NCBI GenBank assembly: GCA_002477565.1
Contig: DLQL01000066.1
Span: forward strand, 1-5,430
DNA from: Flavobacteriaceae bacterium UBA7433
Lineage (GTDB): Bacteria > Bacteroidota > Bacteroidia > Flavobacteriales > Flavobacteriaceae
Reading direction: 5' to 3'
DNA: 5,430 nt
The notes below the pieces were generated by a model that worked only from the letters and a program-made list of their open reading frames with translations, made no database searches and was not told where the DNA came from. Below are positions 1-5,430 of the stretch, piece after piece; positions within the stretch are counted from its first letter, which is position 1, and each line of letters begins with the position of its first letter. The position numbers and the translations under genes are program-made.

Positions 1-137
1 GTTGCAGTGGTTCCTAAAAACAATTCCCACTTTTCTTTGATGGTTAAAATTCCAATGCGAAGCTCACAAACAGGCCGTGTGTAAGTAAAAGGCAACAATT
101 GGTTGCGAACAGCGCCATCGTAGAGTATGATGTTCAT
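1..137 (-). CDS. GlmU-like sugar nucleotidyltransferase, N-terminal part (cut by left edge)
   Basis: The minus strand from the ATG at 137-135 reads open to the window edge, giving 45 complete codons that begin MNIILYDGAVRNQLLPFTYT and continue RPVCELRIGILTIKEKW. This matches the start of the Bacteroidota GlmU-like family (alternate bacterial GlmU, annotated as putative UDP-N-acetylglucosamine diphosphorylase / sugar nucleotidyltransferase). In that family a short strand MNxILFD is followed by a conserved LLPxTxTRPVxELRxGILTIxEKW block. Full-length members have an N-terminal nucleotidyltransferase domain and C-terminal left-handed beta-helix hexapeptide repeats; both lie mostly outside the window. 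The expected role is making a UDP- or NDP-activated amino sugar for the cell envelope in the cytoplasm. The start is supported by the family's usual N-terminus and by a TACCTTTG box 18 bp upstream. There is no Shine-Dalgarno sequence. The gene is divergent from the haem-protein pair. Family assignment is fairly secure; exact substrate is not known. Confidence 0.82.
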   Translation of the reverse strand, partial: MNIILYDGAVRNQLLPFTYTRPVCELRIGILTIKEKWELFLGTTA

Positions 138-155
138 CTGAATAAATTTTATGAG

Positions 156-163
156 CAAAGGTA
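156..163 (-). promoter_or_regulatory. -7 promoter box of the GlmU-like gene
   Basis: On the minus strand this reads TACCTTTG, an exact match to the Bacteroidota -7 element TAnnTTTG. It lies 18 bp upstream of the ATG at 137, so the predicted leader is short. The nearest TTG that could serve as a -33 element (178-180 on the minus strand) is only 14 bp away, closer than the usual 19-21 bp, so the upstream half is weak. Confidence 0.5.
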
Positions 164-195
164 TCGAAACACAAGTGCAATTGAAAATAACGGTG

Positions 196-224
196 TTGAA
201 TTGTTTTTTTTTATGTATCTTTTG
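196..224 (+). promoter_or_regulatory. Candidate promoter of the haem-protein gene pair
   Basis: A TTG at 196-198 is followed by a near-consensus -7 region TATCTTTTG at 216-224, which has one extra base between TA and TTTG compared with TAnnTTTG. The spacer between the two parts is 17 bp, slightly short, and contains a run of nine T (204-212). The -7 region ends 30 bp before the ATG at 255. The position is right for the 255-1418 unit, but both the spacing and the -7 sequence depart from consensus, so this is tentative. Confidence 0.35.
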
Positions 225-254
225 AGACGTTTATCAGTTCACAAAGCCTCATAT

Positions 255-626
255 ATGAAACGCACCTACTTTCCATTTTTTTTGTTTTTTTTCACACTCC
301 TTTTTACAGCGTGTTCTTCCGCTTCTGATTCGGAATTAACCGACCCCATTAAAGATAACGAACCAGAACCACAATCCAAAGCCACCTATACCAATGATGT
401 CAAAACAATCATTGACAACAATTGTGCTACTTCTGGCTGTCATTCGAGCAGCAGCAAATCAGCCGGCATCGCACTGTCTACTTTCCAAGAAGTCAAAGAT
501 GGATTTATTTACTCCGGTTCGTGGAATCAAATTGAAACAAATCAAATGCCAAAAAGTTATAATTTGTCAGCAGCTGAAAAAGAGTTGATCAAAAACTGGA
601 TCGACAACGGATACCTTCTTGAATAA
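255..626 (+). CDS. Lipoprotein with single c-type haem motif (CX4CH), cytochrome c-like
   Basis: A 123-residue protein. Residues 1-20 form a lipoprotein signal peptide: MKRT, a very Phe-rich core, then LLFTAC with the lipidated cysteine at 20. A Ser/Asp/Glu/Pro-rich linker (about 21-43) follows, then a small cytochrome c-like domain (about 44-123). It has C57-A-T-S-G-C62-H63, a CX4CH haem attachment motif rather than CXXCH, and a likely distal ligand Met98 in QMP. The C-terminal helix LSAAEKELIKNWIDNGYL is typical of this family of small Bacteroidota and planctomycete cytochrome c-like proteins. The frame stays open upstream to an ATG at 99, but residues from there overlap the start of the divergent gene and lack a signal peptide, so ATG 255 is chosen. 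It lies 12 bp before the next gene and is probably co-transcribed with it. The expected location is the outer membrane or its surface; the electron partner is unknown. The acidic stretch after Cys20 only loosely resembles a surface-export signal. Confidence 0.8.
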   Translation: MKRTYFPFFLFFFTLLFTACSSASDSELTDPIKDNEPEPQSKATYTNDVKTIIDNNCATSGCHSSSSKSAGIALSTFQEVKDGFIYSGSWNQIETNQMPKSYNLSAAEKELIKNWIDNGYLLE

Positions 627-638
627 AAAACAATCCCC

Positions 639-1418
639 ATGAAAAAATCTACTTTCTTTAAAATCGCACTGATGGCAACCCCCATCTTTTCTTTGTTATT
701 TCTTTCTAATTCCTCAGGAAAAACTGGTGCTTACAGTGGTTCTCCCGGAGGGAACGGTACTACTTGTACCGCCTGTCATGGTGGGTCGTCAAATTACGGC
801 GCCTCCTTAGACATCCTTACTGACATTCCTTCTGGTGGCTATGCCCTGAACACTTCTTACAACATCACTGTGGAAGTGATCGGATCTACTGCCAACAACC
901 ACGGTTTTCAAATTGTATCGGAACGCACAAGTGACTATACAGATACCGGAAGTTTTGCCGCTGGTACCAATTCACATTTGGTTGACGGTGGACAGCATGT
1001 AACCCACGACAATTCGGCTAGCAGAAAATGGGAATTTACGTGGACTTCTCCGGATACAGACCAAGGCCCCATCGAATTTTATGCCGCCAGTGTGGCAGGA
1101 AACGGCAGTGGTAGCTCCAACGATCAAGTCACCACAGCCAGCTCCTCAGCCATGACGCTTTCAGGCGTCGACGCTACAGGAAAAGGAAAGATGAGTTCTT
1201 ATCCCAATCCTACAAAAGACGCGTTTTTTGTAGACATCCCATCAGACCATACTGGAGTTTTGTTCGAGTTGTTCAACAACGAGGGTCGCTTGCTAAAGAA
1301 AGACCAATTGCAAGCGGGACAGAACAAAATTAACACAAGTGATTTGGCTTCAGGAACCTACCAAATCCGTTATCATTTAGAGGAAATCAACTTCCAACAA
1401 TCCCTTATCATAGAATAA
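639..1418 (+). CDS. T9SS-exported protein with CXXCH motif and Reeler-like (choice-of-anchor V) domain
   Basis: A 259-residue exported protein. Residues 1 to about 27 are a Sec signal peptide (MKKS, then hydrophobic LMATPIFSLLFLS). The mature start has a Gly/Ser-rich TGAYSGSPGGNG stretch leading to C43-T-A-C46-H47-G-G, a possible haem c site. Residues about 55-175 fit the choice-of-anchor V / Reeler-like beta-sandwich: a Tyr-x-Ile-Thr-Val strand (74-78), HGFQIV (88-93), VTH (121-123), WEFTWTSP (131-138) and an EFYAASVAGNG strand (146-156). Residues about 187-259 are a type A T9SS C-terminal sorting domain: SYPNPTKDAFFVDIP, LFNNEGRLLKK, LASGTYQIRY and a final QQSLIIE strand. The domain order predicts export across the outer membrane by T9SS, then release or surface anchoring. 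The ligand is unknown. It follows the haem lipoprotein by 12 bp and ends just before a strong terminator, so the two probably form one unit. Haem attachment at CTACH is inferred, not proven. Confidence 0.85.
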   Translation: MKKSTFFKIALMATPIFSLLFLSNSSGKTGAYSGSPGGNGTTCTACHGGSSNYGASLDILTDIPSGGYALNTSYNITVEVIGSTANNHGFQIVSERTSDYTDTGSFAAGTNSHLVDGGQHVTHDNSASRKWEFTWTSPDTDQGPIEFYAASVAGNGSGSSNDQVTTASSSAMTLSGVDATGKGKMSSYPNPTKDAFFVDIPSDHTGVLFELFNNEGRLLKKDQLQAGQNKINTSDLASGTYQIRYHLEEINFQQSLIIE

Positions 1419-1434
1419 GAGCACAAAAAAAACC

Positions 1435-1472
1435 AACCAAAAAGAGCTTCCTAATGGAAGCTCTTTTTGGTT
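1435..1472. terminator. Bidirectional intrinsic terminator between the T9SS protein gene and carB
   Basis: A perfect 17-bp inverted repeat: AACCAAAAAGAGCTTCC (1435-1451), loop TAAT (1452-1455), GGAAGCTCTTTTTGGTT (1456-1472). The GC-rich core AGAGCTTCC/GGAAGCTCT is followed by TTTTTGGTTT on the plus strand. On the minus strand it is followed by TTTTTGGTTGG and then a run of eight T. It lies 16 bp after the plus-strand stop at 1418 and 13 bp after the carB stop at 1486, so it serves both converging genes. Confidence 0.9.
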
Positions 1473-1485
1473 TGATGTGCGGTAC

Positions 1486-4341
1486 TTATTTGTTCAAATA
1501 CATTTTTCTTCTTGAGTACAACTCGTAGAAAGCATCGTCTTTCAAGTCGTCGATAAACAGAATACTCTCTCCCGTAGATTTCATCTCAGGACCGAGCTTT
1601 TTATCAACGTTCGGAAATTTATTGAAAGAGAATACAGGTTGCTTAATAGCGTAACCTTCTAGCTTGGGGTTGAAGTCAAAGTCGGTAACTTTATTCACGC
1701 CTAGCATTACTTTTGTTGCGTAATTTACATAAGGCTCGCCGTATGCTTTTGCAATAAAAGGAACCGTACGAGAGGCTCTTGGATTGGCTTCGATAATGTA
1801 AACCGTATCGTCCTTAATGGCAAATTGAATGTTGATCAGTCCAACGGTTTTTAACGCTACCGCTATTTTATGCGTGTGTTCTTTGATTTGTTGCATCACC
1901 AAATCTCCTAAATTAAAAGGCGGCAATGTAGCATTGGAATCTCCTGAGTGCACACCACATGGCTCAATATGCTCCATAATACCAATGATGTAAACATTTC
2001 CATCGGCGTCACAAATTGCATCTGCTTCTGCCTCAATAGCTCCGTCCAAATAATGGTCTAACAGCAATTTGTTTCCAGGAATGGAACGCAACAAGCTGAC
2101 CACGTGTTGTTCCAATTCTTCTTTATTGATGACAATTTTCATTCCTTGTCCACCCAACACATAAGAAGGGCGAACTAAGATTGGAAAATCCAAGGTGTCT
2201 GCAATTTCCAAAGCTTCGTCAGCATTCGTAGCAATTCCAAATTTTGGAAAAGGAATGTCCAAAGAAGTCAACATGTCTGAAAAACGTCCTCTGTCTTCTG
2301 CCAAATCCAAGGCTTCGAAGCTAGTTCCTAAAATCTTAATTCCATAAGCCTCTAGTTTTTCCGCCAATTTCAAAGCCGTTTGACCTCCCAATTGTACGAT
2401 CACACCTTCTGGTTTTTCATGTTTGATGATGTCGTAGATATGCTCCCAAAATACGGGCTCAAAATACAATTTATCAGCCGTGTCAAAATCAGTAGAAACC
2501 GTTTCAGGATTGCAGTTGATCATGATGGTTTCATAGCCTGCTTCTTTGGCAGCCAATACCCCATGGACACAACAGTAATCAAATTCGATTCCCTGTCCAA
2601 TTCGATTGGGACCTGATCCCAATACCACAACTTTTTTCTTTGCTGTGACAATCGACTCATTGGAGGCATAGGGTTGACCACCAGCAACTGTCATCGTATT
2701 TTCAAAAGTAGAATAGAAATAAGGTGTTTGTGCTTCAAATTCTGCGGCACAAGTATCTACCAATTTATACACTCTATTGATATTCAATTCTTCTCTTTTA
2801 TTGTACACTTCGGATTCTAAACAACCTAGCATATGTGCAATTTGTCTATCACCATATCCTTTTTGCTTTGCTTCCAAAAGCAAGTCTTTAGAAAGGGTCT
2901 CTAGTTTGAATGAAGAAATTTCTTTTTCCAAGGCAAACAATTCTTCATATTGTTTTAAATACCACATGTCAATCTTTGTGATGTCATAGATCTTCTTTAG
3001 TGATATTCCTGCTTTAATTGCATCATAAATTGAAAACACGCGATCCCAAGAAGCATTTGTCAGCTTCGAAATGATCGTATCGTAATGGGTTTCTTCTTTT
3101 CCATCAGCTCCCAAACCGTTGCGTTTGATTTCTAATGACTGGGTTGCTTTGTGCAATGCTTCTTGAAAAGAACGTCCAATACCCATGACTTCACCAACTG
3201 CTTTCATTTGCAAGCCTAAAGTTCTATCTGCTCCTTCAAATTTATCAAAATTGAAACGAGGAATTTTTACAATGACGTAATCCAAGGTAGGTTCAAATAA
3301 AGCAGAAGTATTTCCTGTTACTTGATTGTTCAATTCATCTAAGTGATAACCTAAAGCTAATTTAGTGGCAATTTTTGCAATTGGATACCCTGTGGCTTTT
3401 GATGCCAATGCTGAAGAACGCGATACACGTGGATTGATTTCAATTGCAATAATATCTTCTTTCTCATCCGGAGAAACTGCAAATTGCACGTTACATCCAC
3501 CTTCAAAATCTCCAATAGAACGCATCATATGTATTGCCATATCACGCATTTTTTGGAAAGTAGAATCACTCAAAGTCATTGCCGGAGCAACGGTAATAGA
3601 GTCACCCGTATGAATTCCCATTGGGTCCATGTTTTCAATAGAACAAACAATTACTACATTGTCATTTGCATCACGCAACAATTCCAATTCGTATTCTTTC
3701 CATCCCATCATGGCTTTGTCAATCATTACCTCATGAATCGGTGAAATTTCCAATCCGTTGTACAATAAATCGTCAAAATCTTCTTCATTGTAAACGATGG
3801 CAGCTCCAGCTCCTCCTAAGGTAAAAGAAGAACGGATGCACAGAGGAAAACCAAACTCTTGAGCAATCGTTTTTCCTTGCAAAAAAGAAGTTGCTGTTGC
3901 CTGGGGCGCCATTGGAACTCCAATTTTCAGCATCAATTCTCGAAATTGCTCTCTGTCTTCGGTCACATTGATGGCATCAATGTCTACACCGATCATCTGA
4001 ATATTAAAATCTTCCCAAATTCCTTTTTCATCGGCTTCAATACACAAGTTCAAAGCCGTCTGTCCTCCCATTGTTGGCAGTACAGCATCGATATTGGGAT
4101 GTTTTTTTAAAATTTCAATAATGGACTTGGTGGTCAAGGGTTTCAAATACACATTGTCCGCCAATGACGGATCCGTCATAATAGTCGCTGGATTTGAATT
4201 GATCAAAGTCACTTCAATTCCTTCTTCTTTTAGTGACCTGATGGATTGAGAACCCGAGTAATCAAACTCGCAGGCTTGTCCAATGATGATAGGTCCAGAA
4301 CCTATGATTAAAATCGATTTGAGGTTGTCTTTTTTTGGCAT
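1486..4341 (-). CDS. carB: Carbamoyl-phosphate synthase large subunit, short form without allosteric domain
   Basis: A 951-residue CarB. It makes carbamoyl phosphate from bicarbonate, two ATP and ammonia supplied by the glutaminase subunit CarA, feeding pyrimidine and arginine synthesis in the cytoplasm. The N-terminal carboxyphosphate half (1 to about 404) has GSGPIIIGQACEFDYSG (14-30), NSNPATIMTDP (48-58), LPTMGGQTALN (88-98), Arg130 and Arg170, and EINPRVSRSSALASKATG (301-318). The linking oligomerisation region is about 405-565. The second, carbamoyl-phosphate half has GSGPNRIGQGIEFDY (575-589), NCNPETVSTD (609-618), VQLGGQTALKLA (649-660), Arg684, Arg724 and EANPRASRT (851-859). It ends FYELYSRRKMYLNK soon after LGPEMKSTGE. 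The E. coli enzyme has 1073 residues and continues into an MGS-like domain that binds UMP, IMP and ornithine; that domain is absent here, with no broken remnant before the terminator. carA is not in the window. ATG 4341 gives the standard MPKK-like start. Confidence 0.97.
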   Translation of the reverse strand: MPKKDNLKSILIIGSGPIIIGQACEFDYSGSQSIRSLKEEGIEVTLINSNPATIMTDPSLADNVYLKPLTTKSIIEILKKHPNIDAVLPTMGGQTALNLCIEADEKGIWEDFNIQMIGVDIDAINVTEDREQFRELMLKIGVPMAPQATATSFLQGKTIAQEFGFPLCIRSSFTLGGAGAAIVYNEEDFDDLLYNGLEISPIHEVMIDKAMMGWKEYELELLRDANDNVVIVCSIENMDPMGIHTGDSITVAPAMTLSDSTFQKMRDMAIHMMRSIGDFEGGCNVQFAVSPDEKEDIIAIEINPRVSRSSALASKATGYPIAKIATKLALGYHLDELNNQVTGNTSALFEPTLDYVIVKIPRFNFDKFEGADRTLGLQMKAVGEVMGIGRSFQEALHKATQSLEIKRNGLGADGKEETHYDTIISKLTNASWDRVFSIYDAIKAGISLKKIYDITKIDMWYLKQYEELFALEKEISSFKLETLSKDLLLEAKQKGYGDRQIAHMLGCLESEVYNKREELNINRVYKLVDTCAAEFEAQTPYFYSTFENTMTVAGGQPYASNESIVTAKKKVVVLGSGPNRIGQGIEFDYCCVHGVLAAKEAGYETIMINCNPETVSTDFDTADKLYFEPVFWEHIYDIIKHEKPEGVIVQLGGQTALKLAEKLEAYGIKILGTSFEALDLAEDRGRFSDMLTSLDIPFPKFGIATNADEALEIADTLDFPILVRPSYVLGGQGMKIVINKEELEQHVVSLLRSIPGNKLLLDHYLDGAIEAEADAICDADGNVYIIGIMEHIEPCGVHSGDSNATLPPFNLGDLVMQQIKEHTHKIAVALKTVGLINIQFAIKDDTVYIIEANPRASRTVPFIAKAYGEPYVNYATKVMLGVNKVTDFDFNPKLEGYAIKQPVFSFNKFPNVDKKLGPEMKSTGESILFIDDLKDDAFYELYSRRKMYLNK

Positions 4342-4456
4342 GCTGTCAATTCGTTTTCAGATAAGTAGCAAAAGATTGCCTTTCTTGTGTGCAGTAAATT
4401 CGGCTACTCTTCCTTGATATTTAGTACTCTTTTAATTTTTCGTTGTAAATATATTC
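4342..4456 (-). other. carB upstream region, no clear promoter
   Basis: This is the stretch between the rpmH terminator and the carB start. The best -7-like sequence on the minus strand is TATATTTA (4446-4453), one base off TAnnTTTG, but no matching -33 element lies at the usual distance. Only short, chance-level inverted repeats are visible. Transcription of carB could start here or come partly from rpmH read-through. Confidence 0.3.
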
Positions 4457-4492
4457 AAAAAAAAGGTGTTACTAAAAAAATAGCAACACCTT
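4457..4492 (-). terminator. Intrinsic terminator of rpmH
   Basis: On the minus strand, AAGGTGTT (4485-4492) pairs with AACACCTT (4463-4470). A CT/AG step past one mismatch extends the stem toward a T-rich loop. The right arm runs directly into eight T (4457-4464), the classic form of a rho-independent terminator. It lies 20 bp after the rpmH stop codon and separates rpmH from carB on the same strand. It probably limits but need not abolish read-through into carB. Confidence 0.82.
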
Positions 4493-4512
4493 ATTTGTAG
4501 AATATAAATTCA

Positions 4513-4674
4513 TTATTTCTTCGGTCTAGGGTCAGACGAAACTGAAAGTCTCTTTCTTCCTTTCGCACGTCTTCTTGCCAAAACTTTACGTCCATTGGCG
4601 GAAGCCATTCTTTCTCTGAAACCGTGTTTGTTTCTTCTTTTTCTTTTTGATGGCTGGAATGTTCTTTTACTCAT
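4513..4674 (-). CDS. rpmH: 50S ribosomal protein L34
   Basis: A 53-codon gene on the minus strand, starting at the ATG at 4674-4672 and ending with TAA at 4515-4513. The protein begins MSKRTFQPSKRKRRNKHGFR, continues ERMASANGRKVLARRRAKGR and ends KRLSVSSDPRPKK. The KRTFQPSxRKRxxxHGFRxRM block, the GRKVLxRRRxKGRxxL block and the strong Arg/Lys content identify L34, a small protein buried in 23S rRNA of the large ribosomal subunit. Length and the SSDPRPKK tail fit Bacteroidota L34. In many bacteria rpmH is followed by rnpA and lies near dnaA; here carB follows instead. It has a consensus promoter about 72 bp upstream and its own terminator, so it is probably a single-gene transcript. Confidence 0.97.
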   Translation of the reverse strand: MSKRTFQPSKRKRRNKHGFRERMASANGRKVLARRRAKGRKRLSVSSDPRPKK

Positions 4675-4745
4675 TATCGTGTGTCTTAAAAATCTTTGTA
4701 ATTATGATTAGCATAGGCACTAAAACCATGCGCTAAAACCGAGGG

Positions 4746-4776
4746 CAAATATACAAAACCTTTTGGGCTTCACAAA
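4746..4776 (-). promoter_or_regulatory. Consensus Bacteroidota promoter of rpmH
   Basis: On the minus strand, TTTG (4773-4776) is separated by exactly 19 bp from TATATTTG (4746-4753). This fits the primary-sigma promoter consensus TTTG-N19-TAnnTTTG at every defined position. The -7 box ends 71 bp before the rpmH ATG at 4674, implying a leader of roughly 65 nt. This is the best promoter in the window. Confidence 0.8.
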
Positions 4777-4936
4777 TGGTTTTTTTAAAAAAATACAAAT
4801 ATTTTTATCCCCACATGCTCAAAGGACCAGAGGCTTTAAAAGTTCCCTTCTATATGGCCCATTACAATTCCTAAAAAACAAGTTGCTTGAAAATATAAAT
4901 CCGCCTCTTCTATAACCAAAAGTCTTATTTCACGGT

Positions 4937-4977
4937 TTCAATACGTCATCTTGTCAGTTCAATCTGTCTTCACGTCA
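4937..4977 (+). repeat. Tandem 20-bp direct repeat upstream of htpG, possible operator
   Basis: Two imperfect copies, TTCAATACGTCATCTTGTCA (4937-4956) and TTCAATCTGTCTTCACGTCA (4958-4977), match at 15 of 20 positions with a 21-bp period, two turns of the DNA helix. Each copy holds two GTC triplets 8 bp apart (4945, 4953 and 4966, 4974). The second copy ends 18 bp before the possible -7 box of htpG, a good place for an activator or repressor. It is not the CIRCE element known for HrcA. The repeat is seen directly; its regulatory role is inferred. Confidence 0.5.
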
Positions 4978-5056
4978 CAAAAGAAAGTTTGGTATTTTAT
5001 TTGCTCAATAGCAGGCATTAACTAATAACAAACTAAAAACATTAATACCTATCATT

Positions 5057-5430
5057 ATGGCAAAAGGAAATATCAATGTGTCTGTGGAAAATATTTTCCC
5101 CCTGATCAAAAAATTCTTGTACTCGGATCATGAAATCTTTTTAAGAGAATTGATTTCGAATGCGACAGACGCAACTTCCAAAATGAAACACCTGATCGCA
5201 ATGGGAGAAGCTGGCAGCGAAGAATACGGAAATCCCCAAATTGAAGTGATTGCTGACAAGGAAGCCAAAACACTTCGCATCATCGACCAAGGAATTGGAA
5301 TGAACGAAGAGGAAGTGGAAAAATACATCAACCAAATTGCCTTCTCTGGGGCAGAGGAATTTATCGACAAATACAAGGACAAAGTAGAAGATTCAGGAAT
5401 CATCGGTCATTTTGGATTGGGATTCTATTC
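5057..5430 (+). CDS. htpG: Chaperone HtpG (Hsp90), N-terminal part (cut by right edge)
   Basis: The ATG at 5057 opens a frame of 124 complete codons that runs off the window. The protein begins MAKGNINVSVENIFPLIKKF and is the start of the GHKL ATPase domain of Hsp90. Visible nucleotide-binding parts are ELISNATDA (31-39, with catalytic Glu31 and Mg-coordinating Asn35), DQGIGM (77-82, with Asp77 contacting adenine) and GHFGLGFY (117-124), the glycine-rich lid motif GxxGxG. The middle and C-terminal dimerisation domains lie beyond the edge. HtpG is a cytosolic ATP-driven chaperone that remodels client proteins with DnaK, usually induced by heat or other protein stress. The start is supported by the conserved N-terminus; no Shine-Dalgarno sequence is present. 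It is transcribed away from rpmH, and a tandem GTC-containing repeat sits upstream. DQGIGM in place of the more usual DNGIGM is a mild variation. Confidence 0.96.
   Translation, partial: MAKGNINVSVENIFPLIKKFLYSDHEIFLRELISNATDATSKMKHLIAMGEAGSEEYGNPQIEVIADKEAKTLRIIDQGIGMNEEEVEKYINQIAFSGAEEFIDKYKDKVEDSGIIGHFGLGFY

Larger units (their letters stand above)
4675..5056. other. Intergenic region between rpmH and htpG (382 bp)
   Basis: This is the divergent control region for rpmH (left) and htpG (right). It holds the rpmH leader and promoter (to 4776) and a tandem repeat (4937-4977). About 160 bp between them (4777-4936) shows no convincing gene, RNA or terminator. A possible htpG -7 box, TTTATTTG (4996-5003), is one base off TAnnTTTG and has no TTG at the usual -33 distance. 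The last 40 bp before the htpG ATG are A-rich and lack a Shine-Dalgarno sequence, as is normal for this phylum. Confidence 0.6.

Noticed and set aside
394..588. A 64-codon plus-strand frame inside the haem lipoprotein gene
   Set aside because: It is an out-of-frame shadow of the lipoprotein gene, whose own frame has a signal peptide, haem motif and Met ligand.
2380..4110. Several plus-strand open frames of about 70-86 codons opposite carB
   Set aside because: They lie wholly antisense to a highly conserved gene and have no family resemblance or promoter; they are shadows of the carB reading frame.
4342..4430. Short alternative hairpins in the carB leader (AGTAGC with GCTACT, GCAA with TTGC), suggesting an attenuator or riboswitch
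   Set aside because: The stems are only 4-6 bp, there is no T tract after them and no match to a riboswitch I can recognise. Such pairings are common by chance in about 100 nt.
4804..4815. TTATCCCCACA, resembling a DnaA box near rpmH, possibly marking an origin
   Set aside because: The DnaA box is the 9-mer TTATNCACA; this has two extra bases and is a lone site, with no dnaA or cluster of boxes nearby.
4776..4874. A 32-codon plus-strand open frame (starting MVFLKKYKYFYPHM)
   Set aside because: It overlaps the rpmH promoter, has no recognisable family or promoter, and its Lys/Tyr/Phe-rich start simply reflects A/T runs. An open frame this short is expected by chance.
5128..5403. Minus-strand open frames of 64 and 91 codons opposite htpG
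   Set aside because: The plus strand here encodes conserved Hsp90 nucleotide-binding motifs, so these antisense frames are shadows.

Overview
The window looks like chromosomal DNA from a member of the Bacteroidota, most likely a flavobacterium. Several signs point there: promoter boxes of the TTTG-N19-TAnnTTTG type, starts without Shine-Dalgarno sequences, a type IX secretion (T9SS) C-terminal sorting domain, a CarB that stops before the allosteric domain, a Bacteroidota-style ribosomal protein L34, and a GlmU-like nucleotidyltransferase of the kind common in that phylum. Base composition is moderately AT-rich. This is inference from family resemblance; no database was searched.

Layout, left to right. 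(1) Positions 1-137, minus strand: the first 45 codons of a GlmU-like sugar-nucleotidyltransferase gene running off the left edge. (2) Positions 138-254: a divergent promoter region. (3) Positions 255-1418, plus strand: a two-gene unit, a small lipoprotein with one c-type haem motif (CX4CH) followed 12 bp later by a T9SS-exported protein with a CXXCH motif and a Reeler-like (choice-of-anchor V) domain. (4) Positions 1435-1472: a perfect 17-bp inverted repeat acting as a bidirectional terminator between convergent genes. (5) Positions 1486-4341, minus strand: carB. (6) Positions 4513-4674, minus strand: rpmH (53 codons), with its own terminator downstream and a consensus promoter upstream. (7) Positions 4675-5056: an intergenic region shared with the divergent gene. 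It carries a 20-bp unit repeated at a 21-bp period. (8) Positions 5057-5430, plus strand: the first 124 codons of htpG (Hsp90), cut by the right edge.

Most of the window is housekeeping: pyrimidine/arginine precursor synthesis, a ribosomal protein, a chaperone and a cell-envelope precursor enzyme. The accessory part is the pair of exported haem-motif proteins. They are probably co-transcribed and placed in or outside the outer membrane; their job cannot be read from sequence. I see no mobile element, CRISPR array, tRNA or rRNA, and no convincing new multi-gene system. The points most worth a second look are the tandem operator-like repeat before htpG, the paired haem-motif proteins with T tracts in their promoter and signal-peptide codons, and the shortened CarB.
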